A DNA stretch of 64,000 nucleotides from Anaeramoeba flamelloides (GCA_027625915.1 JANTQA010000033.1:9300001-9364000); one strand, 5' to 3'; shown: positions 19,101 through 29,300, numbered from the stretch's first letter. Numbers and translations: made by a program. The notes: generated by a model not told the origin, from the sequence alone.

Positions 19101-20576
19101 GAAGAGCAAGAACAAGACGTAGACAATATGGAAAATGAAAAGGATGAAGAACAAGAGAATAATAATGAAGAAAAAGAACAAGTTAATAAAAATATAAAAG
19201 AAGAAGCTGAAAATGAATCTGTCAATAATAATGAAAAGGATGAAGAACAAGAAGAAAACAATGAAGAAAAAGAATTTGGAAATGATAATATTGAAGAACA
19301 ACAAGAAGAAGCTGAAGATGAACCTGTTAATAATAATGAAAAAGATGAAGAACAAGAGCAAGACTTAGAAAATCAGCAAAAAGAAAACGAGATAGAAAAA
19401 GATAAAAATGATCCTGAAAATTATAAAGAAAAAGAACTTGGAAATGATAATATTGAAGAACAAGAAGAAGAAGCTGAAGATGAATCTGTCAATAATAATG
19501 AAAAAGATGAAGAAGAAGAACAAGATGTAGACAATATGGAAAATGAAAAAGATGAAGAACAAGAGAAAAATAATGAAGAAAAAGAAAATGCTAATGAAGA
19601 ACAAAAAGAAGAAGCTGAAGATGAATCTGTTAATAATAATGAAAAAAATGAAGAACAAGAGAATAAAAATGATATTGAAAACAATGAAGAAAAAGAACAA
19701 ATTAATGGAAATATAAAAGAAGAACAAGAAGAAGAACCTAAAAATGAACCTGTAAATGATAATGAAAAAGATGATGAAGAAGAACAAGACATAGACAATA
19801 TGGAAAATGAAAAAGATGAAGAACAAGAGAAAAATAATGAAGAAAAAGAAAATGCTAATGAAAATATAAAAGAAGAAGCTGAAAATGAATCTGTAAATAA
19901 TAATGAAAAAAATGAAAACCAAGAGCAAGAAGTAGACAATCAGCAAAAAGAAAACGAGTTAGAAAATAATAAAAATAATAAAGAAAACAATGAAGAAAAA
20001 GAAAAATCGGATGAAAATATAAAAGAAGAACAAGAAGAAAACAATGAAGGAAAAGAACTTGGAAATGATAATATTGAAGAACAACAAGAAGAAGCTGAAG
20101 AAGAATCTGTCAATAATAATGAAAAAGATGAAGAACAAGAGCAAGACTTAGAAAATCAGCAAAAAGAAAACGAGATAGAAAAAGATAAAAATGATATTGA
20201 AAATAATGAAGAAAACGAACAAGTTAATGAAAATATAAAAGAAGAAGCTGAAAATGAACCTGTAAATAATAATGAAAAAAATGAAAACCAAGAGCAAGAA
20301 GTAGACAATCAGCAAAATGAAAACGACTTAGAAAAAGATAAAAATAATGAAGAAAAAGAACAATCGGATGAAAATATAAAAGACGAACAAGAAGAAGAAC
20401 CTGAAAATGAACCTGAAAAAGATGAAAAAAATGAACAAGAAGCAGGCAATCTGGAAAATGAAAATAACATTGAAAAAGAGAATGGAAATGATATTGATTT
20501 CCAAGAGCATGAAAAAAACATAGAAAATGATAATGAAAATAATGAAAACAACATAAAAGAAATGGAAAACATCTAG
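13107..20576 (+). CDS. BIG/Sec7-type large Arf guanine-nucleotide exchange factor, divergent Sec7 domain, acidic tail
   Basis: Open for 2,489 codons from an ATAG acceptor at 13106 to TAG. No good ATG lies near the start, so a 5' exon is missing from this model. Order of parts: second half of the DCB domain (about 13107-13440); HUS domain (13755-14110) with the HUS box as NYDYTK; Sec7 domain (14613-15090), recognisable from LFNNNPKKG onward; HDS1-HDS3 helical repeats (15600-16790), for example SGWKTIF and LLGLAIYDGEF; further HDS repeats to about 18700 with LQLNLFHILQILFSKG. BIG proteins activate Arf at the trans-Golgi and endosomes. The Sec7 domain has kept a Glu where the catalytic finger sits (DRWFEKN), but the FRLPGEAQKIDR motif and the LNT motif are badly eroded, so exchange activity is doubtful. 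Inserts: Asn run near 15455, Thr/Asn run 15880-16000, Glu-Lys repeats 16800-17060, and a 600-residue Glu/Asn/Lys/Gln tail from 18720. Confidence 0.85.
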   Translation, partial: SLIDLNYFPNTLKSPDNNGKRFIECVISILIKPIKRETDKIKQLNTDVIYSILLCKSLDIHSELLIKSIEYLFKMVIITRKEDYKNELIMQLNAIVSKYAEKVDSDPKISLSRIISNQMMNKIMNNIDFKSKSKSNNIKNKKQNTNQNNLENKNQKRKARCFSITEKDFCKLLNYFCKQSLDTITLKKKNPEQTTIENEMGKKKYLSLYLIKSMLSKCGPILQSSELLLSKLKKSVCLSLLENTVLPIPQIMDTCHGIFLIIFNLFQNELKDEIAVMLNRIYLNLLDNKKTTFKQKLSSLNVIKEIIRDPMNVMQIWMNYDYTKSSKINQINILENLVLSLAHLSQLQLTKELNNLMNSNELNIIKKQSLENLFTLLNSLSKFCSPKYVSISGYYSLHNFFNYTSSKNYDIIKIKSLFSELEMKSNNKSKLFKFVNNNNLFKNNIKMDNFTKNSISNIYLEKELLNYHKFNNNKENKTDIGAVDNDLNNNNEINKSYGINQKELKNIIKLFNNNPKKGTKLLLKTLKTKDPIQYISNFIWNNSAIFPKARAHFLSLNASLSKIILDRWFEKNNYKNSSFIDSFKNLISNFIFSEEFIAIDNILQKFAEIYFVNNVNSIFKNSFYVYELCYIVLLLNKNYFSQMKISEKDFLFFCNNIKFKNISQKKNHGNHQNKGKEEENGIEKENGIENVKEKEKEKEKENFKSHNQNLKESKVIENEGIKDDNHQYNDSKEFLINIFNNFIKNPIDFNSSNLVEEKIMDKNKYIQISGYFLFKKLNNNLLNNNNNNNNNNNNSYSNINTILNYNVSNVFLKIWNSILACSASILRQTQDINNIKYCLNIFRQAIKISGIFNLELEKEIFIQALCDATSLLSHNNRFRTKNLQAIKTLLGLAIYDGEFIGKSWLQIFDCISQLNKYSSFFNNNQNINDSTTNNTSTTNNNKNTTTNRNSRTTTTIANINNNKTNTTNFDLKINEIKRIKKKINFYDIYLVNDKEVKSINQNIIKQVFINSIYLSDLSLLNFLQQLSIISLIELNNKPNPNFFCFNSIVQVIIYNLNRIHLIWAKIWKYFSNYFTHISCHYNPKIAIRGINAIKEISLIVCENKELKHYYLQKKVLSPFINVILQQSNPELRIFVIQSINLLINNCNRNLNSGWKTIFKILTLASQDPDLSILKSSFKCLSTILNEHKSGVRLYLSDCFSTIGSFAKNQLNEDIVIQSIKFIQIWCNELLEKELIQNENEKETEKGTEKGTKKEKENEKGTEKGTENEKENEKEKENEKGTEKENEKEKENEKEKENGNENKNEDEKEKEDKNNDDERDLKIQKEKKLIKKEFLEKNLKYGLIALANTISHKFDNARNFAQKTLFNILNQNIFNFTKDSWILIFKEILIPIFNFITKANRDKTQIKLTQTQIDWINSNCITCLNNVLLLYLSLFDKLVFIFHDLLNLFSKLFLTHNSKVIEICSKILIQLINERIEDFPKHIIQELFLFLLNHLEKTFQNFLFYKKKGNYFFSDHDLLFSNLFNRNDSNKDINIEGEDNVDINRKEEVKENVKNNEKEKKKEKGNGKEKEKENENEKGNNKTLIKINKTEEKLLASKIINNIVNKIIEKKNQKKKEKNYIDLIKKILIPNYVIIQQKQVLQLNLFHILQILFSKGRLDQVNSNQLLMFIEKFNVITKKFNQFNRNIQFRIFMYENGYPERKSIPDLFPQECAALKCTFQTLFNYFFSLKNTKYEKKSKNTIINQCRNLFKSHQRKLNWFKKKTTFINKKKDKNIYKYVELDKNLKYNLQSIQKELKEFDSVISFVIKLLLLLNDDDLKECLNDFFEIIVRLSVSNNIRLRKNIVELFIRVGKFFDFNLFGDKAENNLQLNSNDAENGGKNIRIENEKNIEIEKEIEFNNENDDEIHENSNYEEKEQELEKIDEQEEEPENEFINNNEKQEQVQDNIQIEMETEIEFNNENDDEIHENSNYEKKEQELEKIDEQEEEPEDGSVNNNEKNEEQEQDVDNMENEKDEEQENNNEEKEQVNKNIKEEAENESVNNNEKDEEQEENNEEKEFGNDNIEEQQEEAEDEPVNNNEKDEEQEQDLENQQKENEIEKDKNDPENYKEKELGNDNIEEQEEEAEDESVNNNEKDEEEEQDVDNMENEKDEEQEKNNEEKENANEEQKEEAEDESVNNNEKNEEQENKNDIENNEEKEQINGNIKEEQEEEPKNEPVNDNEKDDEEEQDIDNMENEKDEEQEKNNEEKENANENIKEEAENESVNNNEKNENQEQEVDNQQKENELENNKNNKENNEEKEKSDENIKEEQEENNEGKELGNDNIEEQQEEAEEESVNNNEKDEEQEQDLENQQKENEIEKDKNDIENNEENEQVNENIKEEAENEPVNNNEKNENQEQEVDNQQNENDLEKDKNNEEKEQSDENIKDEQEEEPENEPEKDEKNEQEAGNLENENNIEKENGNDIDFQEHEKNIENDNENNENNIKEMENI

Positions 20577-20729
20577 AAATGACGATGAAGAAGAAAAAAT
20601 GGAAAATGATGAAATTGAAAGTAGAAGATGGTGGAGATGATATCGAACGTTTTCAAAAGAAATTTAAGATCAATATTGTTAATACACCAATATTAAAAAG
20701 TAAATACTATGATAAAATTTATGAATAAG
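20577..20729 (+). other. coding-like sequence beyond the BIG stop
   Basis: After the TAG at 20574, coding character continues in other frames: an acidic run in one frame to about 20640, then a clean C-terminus in the third frame containing DDIERFQKKFKINIVNTPIL and ending YYDKIYE at a TAA at 20727-20729. The true C-terminus may be reached by a small intron, or the acidic repeat may have shifted frame by repeat slippage or assembly error. Confidence 0.35.
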
Positions 20730-21199
20730 AATTAAATAAATATTTTACTCTTATCTTTCTTTATTAACATTTCCATCTTTTCATTTTCTTTTTGATTTTT
20801 TTTTTAAAACTATTATTATTATTATTGGAGATTAATTTTAATGAAATTATAATTTATTTTTGATAACAATTTTAATAATATCCTTTTGTTATAAAAATAA
20901 AAATAAAAATTTTTTTACTTATTATTTTGAATTCATGGTTAAAAGAATAATTCATTGTATTTTCAATTAAAACTTTACACCACATTATTTCCTGAAAAAA
21001 AAAAACTATTTTTTTTTTATTATTATTAAGGTCGAAGGTAAATTACACTCTAAGTGCCATTTTAATTAAATTTCCTTTCTGAAATTTTAGCGTAAAATCA
21101 TAGATTTTACGATTATTAATTAAAGAAAATAATTTCAAACTATCATAGTTTAAAATTAATTCATTCAAAGATTTATTTCTTTCAATTTATTTTGAAAAA

Positions 21200-22420
21200 T
21201 TAACTATTTTTTTTTAGAGGGAGGAAAGTCCCATAAAAAGTGATCAATATTATCTATTATTTCCTTCTGTTCATATTTTAAATAAAAAGGACAAAATATG
21301 TTTGAATTTTTATTTATAACAGGGTAATATCGATTTAAGCAGTTGGTAAATGATTCTGAAGTTTAGAATTGTTGAACTTGATGGATAACTTAAAAATCTT
21401 TGAGTTTTAATAATTTTTTTTTTTTTTTAATTATTGCAAAGTATTTTTGTGCCTTCCAAATGGTAGAATTCAACTACTCATTATATTTATAATTATAATA
21501 TTTTTTTTAGTAGCCTGAAACTCTCCGACTTCCAATAAATTGTATTGTTACTTCTTTCGTTAAAATTTTCTAAATTTTTTCAGATAAGGTAGAGATAAAA
21601 TTTTTAATTTATTTTTGAATTTAAATTTCTTTTTATTCATTGAAATTACCAATTGTCATTTTTTAATTCTATTTAATAAATAAAAATTGGTGTATTTCTG
21701 TTTATTTTGTCTATTATAGTAATAAATGTATTAATCAAAGAGTTTAAATAATTGAATATTGCTATTTTATAATAAGATATTTCTAATCCATGTTAATTGA
21801 CTTAATATAAAAGATTTAAGTAGTCTAATTTTCAAATTATTTGTTAAAAGAATTGTAATTGAATAATTTATAGAACTGTTATAAGTTTCTTTTGATTATT
21901 TTAAATTATAGACTAAATGTGAAATTTTTTCCCAATAAATTCCTAAATACTTAATCTTTCTTAAATCTTGAGTAATTTCTTTTTTGTCTTTATTAGAAAT
22001 TAATCCGAATTCAATAATGATATCATTATTGAATTTACTTTTTGATTTACTCGGATTATATTCCCTTTTATGATTAAAATTAAATCATATGTAAACATTT
22101 GACAATGATCTGTTAATGGTATTATTTTTAGTAAAAGAAAATATGAAATAAGTGCAAAAATAATCGATTAGAAGGGATCACCTTGTAATATACATAAAAA
22201 AAACTATATTTTAATTCTAAAAAAGAAATCCTATGGTCTTTTATTTAGAAAAGAAAGGTTTTGTAATTCCAAATTAGATTTTTTTCTAATTTTACAAAAA
22301 AAAAATATAATTTCCAATTTGGAAAGTTTTATTCCAAAATCCTTCATTAAAATTGTTTTTACTGTTTTTGATTACATATCATCTATTTTTCCAAAAATAT
22401 TTTTAAAATAAATAAGAATT
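21200..22420 (-). mobile_element. decayed LINE (non-LTR retrotransposon),  reverse transcriptase and C-terminal zinc-finger part
   Basis: On the minus strand, from high to low coordinate, the frames show a KTIGFLF-like block, QGDPF (LINE motif RQGDPLSP) near 22185, then an FTYDLILI block standing for the catalytic YADD region near 22085. Next come SNKDKKEI and IKYLGI (the lN..K..ei / KYLGi motif) near 21970, and CPFYLKYEQKE...IDHFLWDF near 21214-21300, a worn copy of the zf-RVT zinc finger. There are several stops and frame changes, and the first Asp of the YADD pair is preserved only in part. No endonuclease part or poly-A tail is clear. Old, dead fragment. Confidence 0.6.
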
Positions 22421-22693
22421 ACATGATATAGATATCTTAAAACAAAAATAAAAATAAATTAGAATGATTAGGTGAGTTATAAAATGATTTTTTAAGGATA
22501 AAATCGTTTTTTCTGGTTAAAAAAATACATTAGTACCTTTAATTGTATAACTTTTTCAAACTATACTACTAATTATAAAATTGATAGAACTAAATCACAA
22601 ATCGAAATAATTAGAACAGGAAAATATGAGGAAATTTGTTTGTAGTGTAGATAAGTTGAAACTTATATTTTTGAATTTTGAAAATTTTTAATA

Positions 22694-22888
22694 CTGTTAG
22701 TTCCACTTTTAATGGACAAACTTTCAACGAAAAATAAGGCGCAACAAAAAAATCTCAAATTAAGGCACAAAATTTTTAATTTGTTTTTTACAATTGATTT
22801 TACTAGAATCTGAATTTTTTGACTTAATTTGAGTTTATTTGTGTCTTAAATTTCGTAGCAGTTTATGCCTTAAAAGTGGAACTGACTA
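22694..22888. mobile_element. Tc1/mariner-type MITE, family C, copy 2
   Basis: About 195-bp fold-back: CTGTTAGTTCCACTTTTAAT at left, inverse of TAGTCAGTTCCACTTTTAAG at right, flanked by TA. The central loop is T/A-rich. Same arms as copies 1, 3 and 4. Confidence 0.7.
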
Positions 22889-23248
22889 TATATAAAATTA
22901 TTTTTTTTTAAAAAAATAACTTTGACTTGTTATTTTGGAATGAATTTGAAGACATTTTTAAATTGTTAAAGTTATTTATTTTTTGTTGATATAATATATT
23001 TTTGAAATCTTTAAATAAATTTAAGATTAAAATATTTTTTTCTTTTCTTGGAGTAATCTCTGTTTAATTAAATATCTCTTCTTCCTGTTATTTTCTTTTT
23101 AAAAAGACCAGACAATTTTAACAATTTATTTAGGTCTTAAAATGGAGTGAAATATAAATTTTTGGATTTAGGGTAAGTTAAGTGATCAGTACTCTAAAAT
23201 AATAAGGCAAAATTCTAAAATATGTTATTGGTGATATTCACTATATAA

Positions 23249-23832
23249 GGTATTTCCAAAAAATTGGGGCATTTTTTTTTACATTTCATAAAAAATAATC
23301 TTTTTTAGTGATGGTAATCATTAATTGGCAATACCAAATTAAGTTTAATAAATATACCGATTGAATCAACGACTTATGTATTTAATTCAAAGTATGCTAG
23401 TTGAAATATTCCCAAAAAATGAAAAAAAAAATAGCACTTTTTTTGGTTAAAGCAATGTACGACCAATTTCAATAAAAAACTGGAAATATGGAAAGGGAAC
23501 AAATGTTTTTTTAAAGACGTAAACGTAGTTATATGTTTTTAATTATATTGTAAATTTTGTTGAGATTTAAAAATGTTATGAAAATATTTTTTTCGATCAA
23601 TAAGAAAAGAATAAACACCAACTTTTACCATAAAAAAAAATATCCGATAAAATCGAGATCATAAATTTTGAAAAATTTTATTTCTGAAATACAATACTAA
23701 GAAACAAATTGAATTATTATAAGGAATCTATAAATGGTGGTTAATGATTTTATATATTTAAATCCTATTTTGAAGAATTGGTTACATAAATAAATTTTAA
23801 AATAAATTTGCCCCACCTTCTTGGAAATAGCT
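23249..23832. mobile_element. TIR element, family D, copy 1 (intact outline)
   Basis: Left end TATTTCCAAAAAATTGGGGC; right end GCCCCACCTTCTTGGAAATA is its near inverse. About 580 bp, no coding capacity. A second copy, split by another insertion, lies in intron 1 of the DENN gene. Confidence 0.65.
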
Positions 23833-24059
23833 TACAAATTTTGTATATAACAAGTTTTAAAATAATTCGGATTGACTTAGAAACCTAAAAAAGAATATTT
23901 TTTAAGCGACATCAATTTTTTTTATCATTTTTTCTGAAAAAGAAAAGATTTAAATTCATTTTACTTCTTAAATTATAAAAAATTTTGTACCTTTTTATTG
24001 TCTTTTTACTTTATTATTTCACAATAAACAAGTCTTTGTTGCCGGAATATGAAAAAAAG

Positions 24060-24180
24060 ATTTTCTTAATTTTTTTTCGATTTTTCCCCTGGCTAAATCT
24101 TCATTATACTGGGATGAAGAGTTACAAAGGAAAAAGAATAAGTGTTTACTTGCTAATACTGTGACCTGGGAGTAATTCTA
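24060..24180 (+). repeat. paired dispersed segment, family K, copy 2
   Basis: Plus-strand partner of 12527-12640. It starts TTTTTCCCCTGGCTAAATCT, keeps GAAGAGTTAC and TAAGTG..CTAATACTG, and has a matching open frame (LYWDEELQRKKNK...) to a TAA. The stem partner here is GTAATTCT, which keeps pairing with AGAGTTAC through a G-T change. Confidence 0.35.
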
Positions 24181-24199
24181 ACTTGAAAATAATATTGAA

Positions 24200-26512
24200 A
24201 AAAGAAAAAATAAAACATACAAAAGTTTTAAGCTTATCAGATCAAAAACAAAAAAGAAATTACAAACATACAATTAAATAACTGATCCTCCCAAATGAAC
24301 ATTCATGTAAATTATCAACTATAAAATTACATTAACCAAGCGTATTGTGTCTGATGAATTTGGGTGTTCTTAATTAAAGATATCATTTTTTAAGTTGTTT
24401 TTTTTATTTTTTTTTTGATTTTTTACCAATTTCGATTGATCAAAACTTTTTTCTTTTCCCTTTTATTTTTTCTCTTTCTTTTTTTATTTTTGGTTTTGAA
24501 TCATAAATAAAATTAGGTTTGTCTTTTCCCTTGAACTATTGTGAAATATAGGATTTTAAGCTTATATTACCTTTGAGGAAATTTAATTAAAAGGATATTT
24601 ATATTGTAATTTAAGCCAAATTTCATATTTAGTGATAAAATTTTTTATTATTATTTTTTTTTTTGTTTCGTTTATCTTTCAAAAAATAAAATGATTACAC
24701 TATATTTTTATTTATTAATCTATATTGGTTATCATCTCTAAAAACTTTAGTAAATGACATCATTATTCAAAAAAAAAAAAAACAATTAAACAAATTTTTT
24801 TCCGATGGAAAATCTGCCCCTATTTTTGAAATTTAGCTTTTTCTTTTTCAATCAATAAATAATAATTAAGATTTTTTTTCTTTTTTGAGATAATTCTTTT
24901 GGTTAACCAAAAAATTGATTTATTCAACTGATTGAAATATAATTGTATTTTTTTAAAGAATGATAGTTATAATCATTAAAGTTTTAAAGTCATTGAAACA
25001 TTTTACCAAAGAAATTGTGTTTTTGTTCTAAGATGAATTTTGATTTTTCAAAAAAAAAATTTTTTATGAATATATTCGGGAATTAAATAATTTTATTCAC
25101 AAAATTCAAAAGTAATTTTTTTTCTGCCAAAAATGATTTTAATTTTTAAAAGGTACTTGTGAATAAGACCAAACATTTTGTTAAAAAAATTTTTCCAAAT
25201 TTTTCAATTTTGAATTTTTTTTTTATTTTTGGAATCGGAAAACAACTTTATTCAACCTTTTAAAGATAAAAAAGGTTGCTTAATAGATCTCAGTTTCATT
25301 GAGAAACTTTTGTTTAGCTTCTATCAAATATTCATTTATTAAATCACCTATATCTTGAATTAGAGTTATTGGCTGAGATTTGTATTAAAAGATGAATTAT
25401 AAAAAATAATTACAAAATAAAAAAATTTTCTTTTGAAATAAACACTTTTAAACTTAAAATAAAAAATATTGTTTTACCATTTTTAAGAATTAATTTGATT
25501 ATTAAAAAAAAAAATAGGTAACTTTTTTTTCATTTTATTTTGGAAACTTGTGAATTTTTGAAATTAAAATAAGATACTTTAATTAATAAATTGTTTAGAT
25601 GAGGATAAGTGATCCATTTCATAAGTTGAAACATAAATCGTATAAAAAAAGATTCTAGTAATCTTTATACTATTTCATTTTATTTTGAAAAAATATTACT
25701 CCCTTAAAAATGTTTTTGATATGAAATATTAAGGTTGACAATCCCATAAATTCTAAAGATAAATAGCTTGTGTTGTGTTCTGTGGCATGCTATTTTGGAT
25801 ATTTGATTATCGATCTTTAACCTTGTATTGGTGTTAATAATAGCCGAAAAAGCCAATTTTATCGAATTTATTTTTTGAGAAATACAATTGCAGTATGTAA
25901 GTTAAATAGATTTTAAGAAAATTTTTTAAACAAATGTAATTTTTGAGTTATTAATTGACAATTATTATTTCATTCTGGTTTTAATTTAATTCTGGATTTT
26001 TAAAATAAATTTTTTTTTTTCAGTATAGTGATCAAAATAAGGTGTGACCAAAGACTATAATCCATGCTTCAAAATATAATATCTGTACTATTTTTTCTTC
26101 TTTTTCCAAGTCAGCATCCATTTCACTAATAAATAGTATACCAAAGTTCAAATCAATTTTGAATGTAAATGTCTGGATATTTTGAGTAAAATTTTAATGA
26201 GGAATGAAAATTTTTTGAAGTATTCTTATTTTTTTGAATTTTTTTGAGTTTTTTTGATTAGAATTTTCTTAAAAATTTACTCTATTTTTTGAGATAAATT
26301 TTCAATTTTGATCCTTCATTTTTAGAATTTCTTTTTAGATAATAAAACTTTAAGAAACCAATACCATATTTATTTAGGGTTTATTATTGGTTTCTTTGAT
26401 CATTTGATGTATATTTCTTTCATAAAAAGAAAAATATGCTTATTTTTTTGAAAAGCCAATTAAATTTTTTTGCACACTTTATTTTGACTGCAATAATTAT
26501 AAAGTAGTTAAT

Positions 26513-26548
<36 letters not shown>

Positions 26549-26570
26549 ACGACTCAATTTTGGTATTTTG
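24200..26570. other. intergenic, nothing recognised
   Basis: About 2.4 kb of AT-rich DNA without coding blocks, clear terminal repeats or RNA genes; a TA microsatellite lies near 26516-26546. Confidence 0.5.
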
Positions 26571-26574
26571 TATA

Positions 26575-27023
26575 CAGCCATTCAAAGTCTACCATAAAAT
26601 TTTAAATAAAACACAATTGATTTTTTTATTCTTATTTTCCATTTTCAAAAAATTTGGTAAAAAGAGCTATTATTCCAAATAAAATTTCAATAAATGAGCT
26701 ATTATTCAAATTTTTTAAAACTTCAAAAAAAATAATTCACGATCCCTTGAAACTTAAAAATTGTCAGTCCAAAAAATCGCAAAAAAAATATCAATATTGA
26801 CTGATCTTTAAAAATATAACTTTTTTGAAAAATATTTCAAAAGTGCTTCATGAATCTTCAAAATTTTTTTTGAAGTTTTTTAAAAATTGGAATAATGGCT
26901 CATTTATTGAAATTTTTATTTGGAATAATAGCTCTTTTTACCAAATTTTTTGAAAATAGAAAATAAGAATAGGAAAATCAATTGTGTTTTTCTTAAAATT
27001 TTATGGTAGACTTGGAAAGACTG
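26575..27023. mobile_element. Tc1/mariner-type MITE, family H, long TIRs
   Basis: Left end CAGCCATTCAAAGTCTACCA, right end the inverse of CAGTCTTTCCAAGTCTACCA, TA on both sides. The inverted arms run about 150 bp, through an inner block GAGCTATTATTCCAAATAAA and its inverse. About 450 bp, no open frame of interest. Confidence 0.7.
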
Positions 27024-28026
27024 TATATTTATCAATATTCTCTGATCTTTATGTTGTATTGTATTCAATTTTGATTTCAATATATCGTAAAATTATATTA
27101 ATTGATATAATTTTTTTTATTTTTAAATTTATAATCATATAGAGTTTCAGATTGATCGTATGTTGATTGTTGTTACGTTTATGGTTGTTTGTTGTTGTTG
27201 TTGTATACTGGTATTTGAATTCTAAATGGGAAAGAATTTTCACTTCCTTTTCCATATTTTTTTTTTATAAATATAGTTCTTAAAGAAAGAGGATCTTGAT
27301 CTATGTTCTCTTAAAAAAGAGAAATTAAAAATGAAGTGAAAAAAAATCCCATTTATTATTCAAATACCAGTATTTGTTTATTATGTTTATTGATAAAGGT
27401 TCAGGACTATTCTAATTTTATGCTCTGTGAGGGTTAAAATAAAATACCATAAACAGAAAAAGAGATTTAAAAGACAATGAATTGAGGAAAAGTCAAAATA
27501 TTGCAATTTTTAGAATTTTTGATATTTTTTAAATTTTTGATCCGAAAACTTATTGAAATTCAAGAACAAAACAAGAAAAATTAAAAAGCTATTTTTTTTG
27601 ATATTAAGAAATTGCCATTCCACTTTTTTTTCAAGCATATTTATACTTTCTCAATATACTCTAACATACTTGTAGAGAAAGTTTAGTCACATTTTCCTTA
27701 TGAAATTTTTTTCTTTAAGATTTGTTCGGAATAATTTGCATTTGATGAATCTAAATTGTGTTTTGCCGAACTCAAAAGTATAAAAGGAAACCGAGATTTT
27801 TTAAGTTAGTAAGATGTTTTGGATTAATTTTCTTTTAAGTCTATAAATATGTTTCTATGTATATAGTAAGTATTTATTAATGTAATAATTTGATGCTACC
27901 TGTTGGAGTTTTTTTTAGAAAAATAAAATTAAATTAGTTGTGAAAAAAATTATTGTTCAAATTTTTCATATTTAAGTTGTCCGAGTATGAAATTAATGAA
28001 ATTTAAAATGATGATTTAAAATGTAT

Positions 28027-28098
28027 GGGGATATGGCGTAATGGTAGCGCATTCGGCTCCAAACCGAAAGGTTGTAGGTTCGAGTCCTGCTATCCTCA
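28027..28098 (+). tRNA. tRNA-Trp (anticodon CCA)
   Basis: A full 72-nt cloverleaf: acceptor GGGGATA/TATCCTC with one G-T pair; D stem GCG/CGC with loop TAATGGTAG; anticodon stem TTCGG/CCGAA around loop CTCCAAA, so anticodon CCA; T stem GTAGG/CCTGC with loop TTCGAGT; discriminator A. There is no intron and CCA is not encoded, as usual for a nuclear tRNA. The A and B boxes of the internal Pol III promoter are present. Unmistakable against the AT-rich surroundings. Confidence 0.97.
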
Positions 28099-28103
28099 TT
28101 TTT
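28099..28103 (+). terminator. Pol III T-run terminator of tRNA-Trp
   Basis: Five T's directly after the discriminator base, the usual Pol III stop. Confidence 0.7.
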
Positions 28104-28457
28104 ATAGAGTTTTTTTATCGAAATACACTTTTAAATAAGGTACTACTGAGTATCTTTTGAAATATTGTTTTAATTTTACATACATCAAAGACTAATTGTA
28201 ATAAAGTTGAAAACAATTTATGATAAAAAATTAAATTTTTTTTTTCACAACCAATTAAAAAATAAATGATCTTTTGGAATTTTGATATTTTTTTTAATAG
28301 TAAATTCAAAATAAATTCTGGAAAAGGGAATAAAGATCACCTATTTAACTTTTTCTTGAGAATTGGATCAAATTTGAACAATATTAAAGGGGGGTTAAAT
28401 AATATTTAAAAATAATCTCTACTAATATTAATACTATTAATATACGTGCTGTATATT

Positions 28458-28608
28458 GTCATAGAGTACCGTTAAGTGCCTAGGTTTTTTTTATTTCAAA
28501 AATTCAAAAAAATCTAAACGTGGTTTTCCAAAATTTAAAAGAATAGAGTGAAAAATCAAAGATTTTAATCAATTCTTTTGTATCCGGGAAAAGCTAAACA
28601 GTGGTTCT
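28458..28608. mobile_element. fold-back element, family F, copy 2
   Basis: Starts ATAGAGTACCGTTAAGTGCC and carries the inner hairpin TTTCCAAAATTTAAAAGAAT with a mismatched inverse arm near 28575. The right end is lost or altered. Confidence 0.55.
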
Positions 28609-29067
28609 TTTTTTTATTTTTTAAGAAATAAAAAGAAAATTATAATTAAATTTTCTGTTGATTTTTCAAATTAAAAAAGCCTAAGGACAATTAAAAAATT
28701 AATAAAATGGATAGGCTCTACTTCAATATTAAAATTCAGAAATTTCGCAAATTACCTAAAAAGATATACTTATATCTATTCTAAGAATAAATTAAAAACT
28801 TATTTTGTAGCTTATGCAAAAATCAATCTAAACTAATAAATTAAGATATCGATCATTTTTTATGTGGCTTCCCAATCTCTGAAAAAATCGGAAAATTTAG
28901 AATAAGGAATTAATCTAAATAAACAAAAATAATAAGAATACGGTATTTTTGATATTATTCGAAATAAAGGTAAGTTTATTTATATTGTAATTATTTAATG
29001 ATAAAGAAAATTATAACTCTATATCAAAATTTTAAAACAAAAAAAAAAAAAAAAACTAGAAATTAGA

Positions 29068-29300
29068 GGAGTGCCGTCAAGTGCCATCGAGTACCTAGGT
29101 TTTCTATAGGTTTTCTGTTTTATTTGTTAAGTGTTCTATGTTTTTTTGAGGTTTTCTATTTTATTAGGAAAATCTATTGATTTTCGTTAGGTTTTTTTGA
29201 GTTTTCTATTTATTTCAAAAAGTAAAAAAAACCTAGAAAACTTCACAAATAAAAAAGAAAACCTCAAAAAATCCTAGGAATTCAAAGTCACTTGGAGGAA
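29068..29300. mobile_element. fold-back element, family F, copy 3
   Basis: Starts GGAGTGCCGTCAAGTGCC and has repeated GGTTTTCTATTTTATT and AAAATAGAAAACCTC-type blocks facing each other, ending in AATCCTAGGAATTC at the right. Confidence 0.6.
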
